Source of the DNA: Nitrospina sp.
GTDB lineage: Bacteria > Nitrospinota > Nitrospinia > Nitrospinales > Nitrospinaceae
Direction of reading: 5' to 3'
DNA: 23,735 bases
NCBI GenBank assembly: GCA_004357365.1
Contig: SMVT01000055.1
Coordinates: forward strand, 1-23,735
Shown: piece by piece, positions 22,633 to 23,735 of the stretch
Numbering within the stretch: the first letter of the stretch is position 1
Layout of the letters: every line of letters starts with the position of its first letter
Notes under the pieces: generated by a model
The model's database searches: none
Seen by the model: the letters and a program-made list of their open reading frames with translations, nothing else
What the model was told of the DNA's origin: nothing
Translations under genes and position numbers: made by a program

Positions 22633-23640
22633 ATGAACGAAACCTCACCCATTGACGGATCCACGGTGCTGGTGACCGGAGCCACCGGGTTCATCGGCAG
22701 TCATCTGGCGGATGCGTTGCTCGCGCGCGGATGCCGGGTGCATTGCCTGGTCCGCCAAACCAGCAATCTGCAGTGGCTCGACACCTCCCGCGTCGCCCTG
22801 CACACGGGAGACCTCCAGCGTCCGGAAACGGTCCACGACTGTCTCAGCGAGGTGGATTATATCTTTCACTGCGCCGGAGTCACCCGCGCCAAAAGCCGCG
22901 AAGCGTATCTTCAGAACAATGCCCGGGCCTGCATTCCCTTTTACCAAACCTGCGTAGAGCACGGAAAGCAGGTGAAAGCGGTGGTTCATCTCAGCAGTCT
23001 GGCGGCGGTCGGCCCCACGCCCCCCGAGCAAAAAGTCGATGAAAACACGCCCTGCCAGCCGCTCACCTATTACGGTAAATCCAAACTGGTTGGAGAGGAA
23101 ATCGCTTTGGGGTATGCCTCGGAGCTTCCCATGGTGGTGCTCCGCCCGCCGGTGGTGTATGGCGAACGGGAGGTCAATTTCCTTACTTATTTAAAAGCCA
23201 TCCGATGGGGCTTCGCCATTAAAATCGGGGCCCAGCCTCGGAGGCTGTCTCTCATTTACGTCAAGGACCTGGTCGACGCCATGATTCGGGCGGCCGCCAC
23301 ACCGGACCCGGATCGCAACGTGTTTTTTATCACCGATGGCGATGTGTATTCCTGGGAGGACGTGGCCCAGGCCGCGATGACGGCGCTGGGGGTCCGGGCG
23401 CGTACCCTGATCATTCCGGTTTCGTTGATGGGGTGTGCCGCCCTGCTATCGGAGTTTTTCTCCAAAATGGCCAACCACACCCCGCTATTCGACCGGCAAC
23501 GCATGATCGATCTCCGCCAGAGCTCATGGACCGCCTCTTCCGACCGGTTTTTCAATCATTATTCCTTTCATCCCCGGTTCGACCTGAGCCGGGGGTTGAA
23601 GCAGACCTGCGTCTGGTATAAAGAACAGGGGTGGCTCTGA
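22633..23640 (+). CDS. NAD-dependent epimerase/dehydratase-type extended SDR
   Basis: A 335-residue Rossmann-fold oxidoreductase of the extended short-chain dehydrogenase superfamily. The coenzyme motif TGATGFIG lies at about residues 15-22, with the N-terminal strand STVLVTG. Later come a Ser-containing VHLSSLAAVGP segment and the catalytic YYGKSK (Tyr and Lys of YxxxK), then VVLRPPVVYGE. These indicate 3-beta-hydroxysteroid dehydrogenase- or nucleotide-sugar epimerase-like activity; the substrate cannot be told from the sequence. The ATG at 22633 places the Rossmann motif at the usual distance from the N-terminus. The frame is open from GTG 22543, but that extension is not family-like. No good ribosome site is visible at either. 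The next gene starts directly after the stop. Confidence 0.85.
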   Translation: MNETSPIDGSTVLVTGATGFIGSHLADALLARGCRVHCLVRQTSNLQWLDTSRVALHTGDLQRPETVHDCLSEVDYIFHCAGVTRAKSREAYLQNNARACIPFYQTCVEHGKQVKAVVHLSSLAAVGPTPPEQKVDENTPCQPLTYYGKSKLVGEEIALGYASELPMVVLRPPVVYGEREVNFLTYLKAIRWGFAIKIGAQPRRLSLIYVKDLVDAMIRAAATPDPDRNVFFITDGDVYSWEDVAQAAMTALGVRARTLIIPVSLMGCAALLSEFFSKMANHTPLFDRQRMIDLRQSSWTASSDRFFNHYSFHPRFDLSRGLKQTCVWYKEQGWL

Positions 23641-23735
23641 ATGGCTCCTCAGAACCCGACCCATCAAATCCGTAAGGACTTGAAGGAACCCATCGTGCGG
23701 TATGCGCATTCAAGCAAACCCCCGTCACCCCGAAC
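23641..23735 (+). CDS. Start of a further gene, cut by the window edge
   Basis: An ATG immediately follows the TGA of the SDR gene, preceded by AGGGG (23627-23631) at 9 bases, a good ribosome site. The frame stays open for 31 codons to the end and begins MAPQNPTHQIRKDLKEPIVR. This is too short for family assignment. The tight spacing implies an operon with the SDR gene. Confidence 0.5.
   Translation, partial: MAPQNPTHQIRKDLKEPIVRYAHSSKPPSPR

Noticed and set aside
1..23735. CRISPR array, tRNA, rRNA or prophage
   Set aside because: No regularly spaced direct repeats, no cloverleaf-like sequence, and no phage, integrase or transposase protein was seen on either strand.

Overview
The window reads as a chromosomal stretch of a GC-rich diderm bacterium. 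Supporting signs are an RseP-type site-2 protease, a YajG-like lipoprotein and several dense housekeeping operons. The gene content and protein style suggest a Nitrospinota-like or deltaproteobacterial-grade lineage. That taxonomic guess is from memory and weak; the gene calls do not depend on it.

Layout. (1) 1-2678: the 3' end of rseP, then a tightly coupled pair made of a small conserved protein of unknown function and a phosphoenolpyruvate mutase fused to a nucleotidyltransferase-like domain. (2) 2677-4809: an atypical segment with about 430 bp of AT-rich DNA and a selO gene of alphaproteobacterial type, bracketed by imperfect inverted repeats of about 50 bp. It looks acquired. (3) 4829-6710: proS with its own promoter and a downstream terminator. 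In many bacteria rseP is followed directly by proS, so pepM and selO appear to interrupt an ancestral order. (4) 6830-15617: the classical transcription/translation operon rimP-nusA-infB-ylxP-rbfA-truB-rpsO-pnp, ending in a strong terminator. A structured leader precedes rpsO, with a hairpin that covers the Shine-Dalgarno sequence. (5) 15621-17310, minus strand: surE and a 2-Cys peroxiredoxin, separated by 343 bp packed with palindromes. (6) 17482-19562: a promoter, a zinc-type CDF exporter and a PhnP-like metallo-hydrolase in one unit, meeting a small zinc-finger/coiled-coil protein tail to tail. (7) 19732-21563: bioD, a GcvR-like double-ACT protein and a divergent peptide deformylase. (8) 21835-23735: a YajG-like lipoprotein, an NAD-dependent epimerase-type SDR, and the start of a further gene cut by the window edge.

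How the genes work together. Region 4 couples transcription elongation (NusA), translation initiation (IF-2), 30S maturation (RimP, RbfA, S15), tRNA modification (TruB) and RNA decay (PNPase). ProRS and deformylase add to protein synthesis. The PEP mutase points to phosphonate biosynthesis, but no decarboxylase or aminotransferase partner is present here.

The points most worth a second look are the inverted-repeat-flanked selO segment, the rpsO leader RNA, the altered signature residues in the PepM-fused nucleotidyltransferase domain, and the hairpin cluster around surE. No CRISPR array, tRNA, rRNA or complete insertion sequence was seen.
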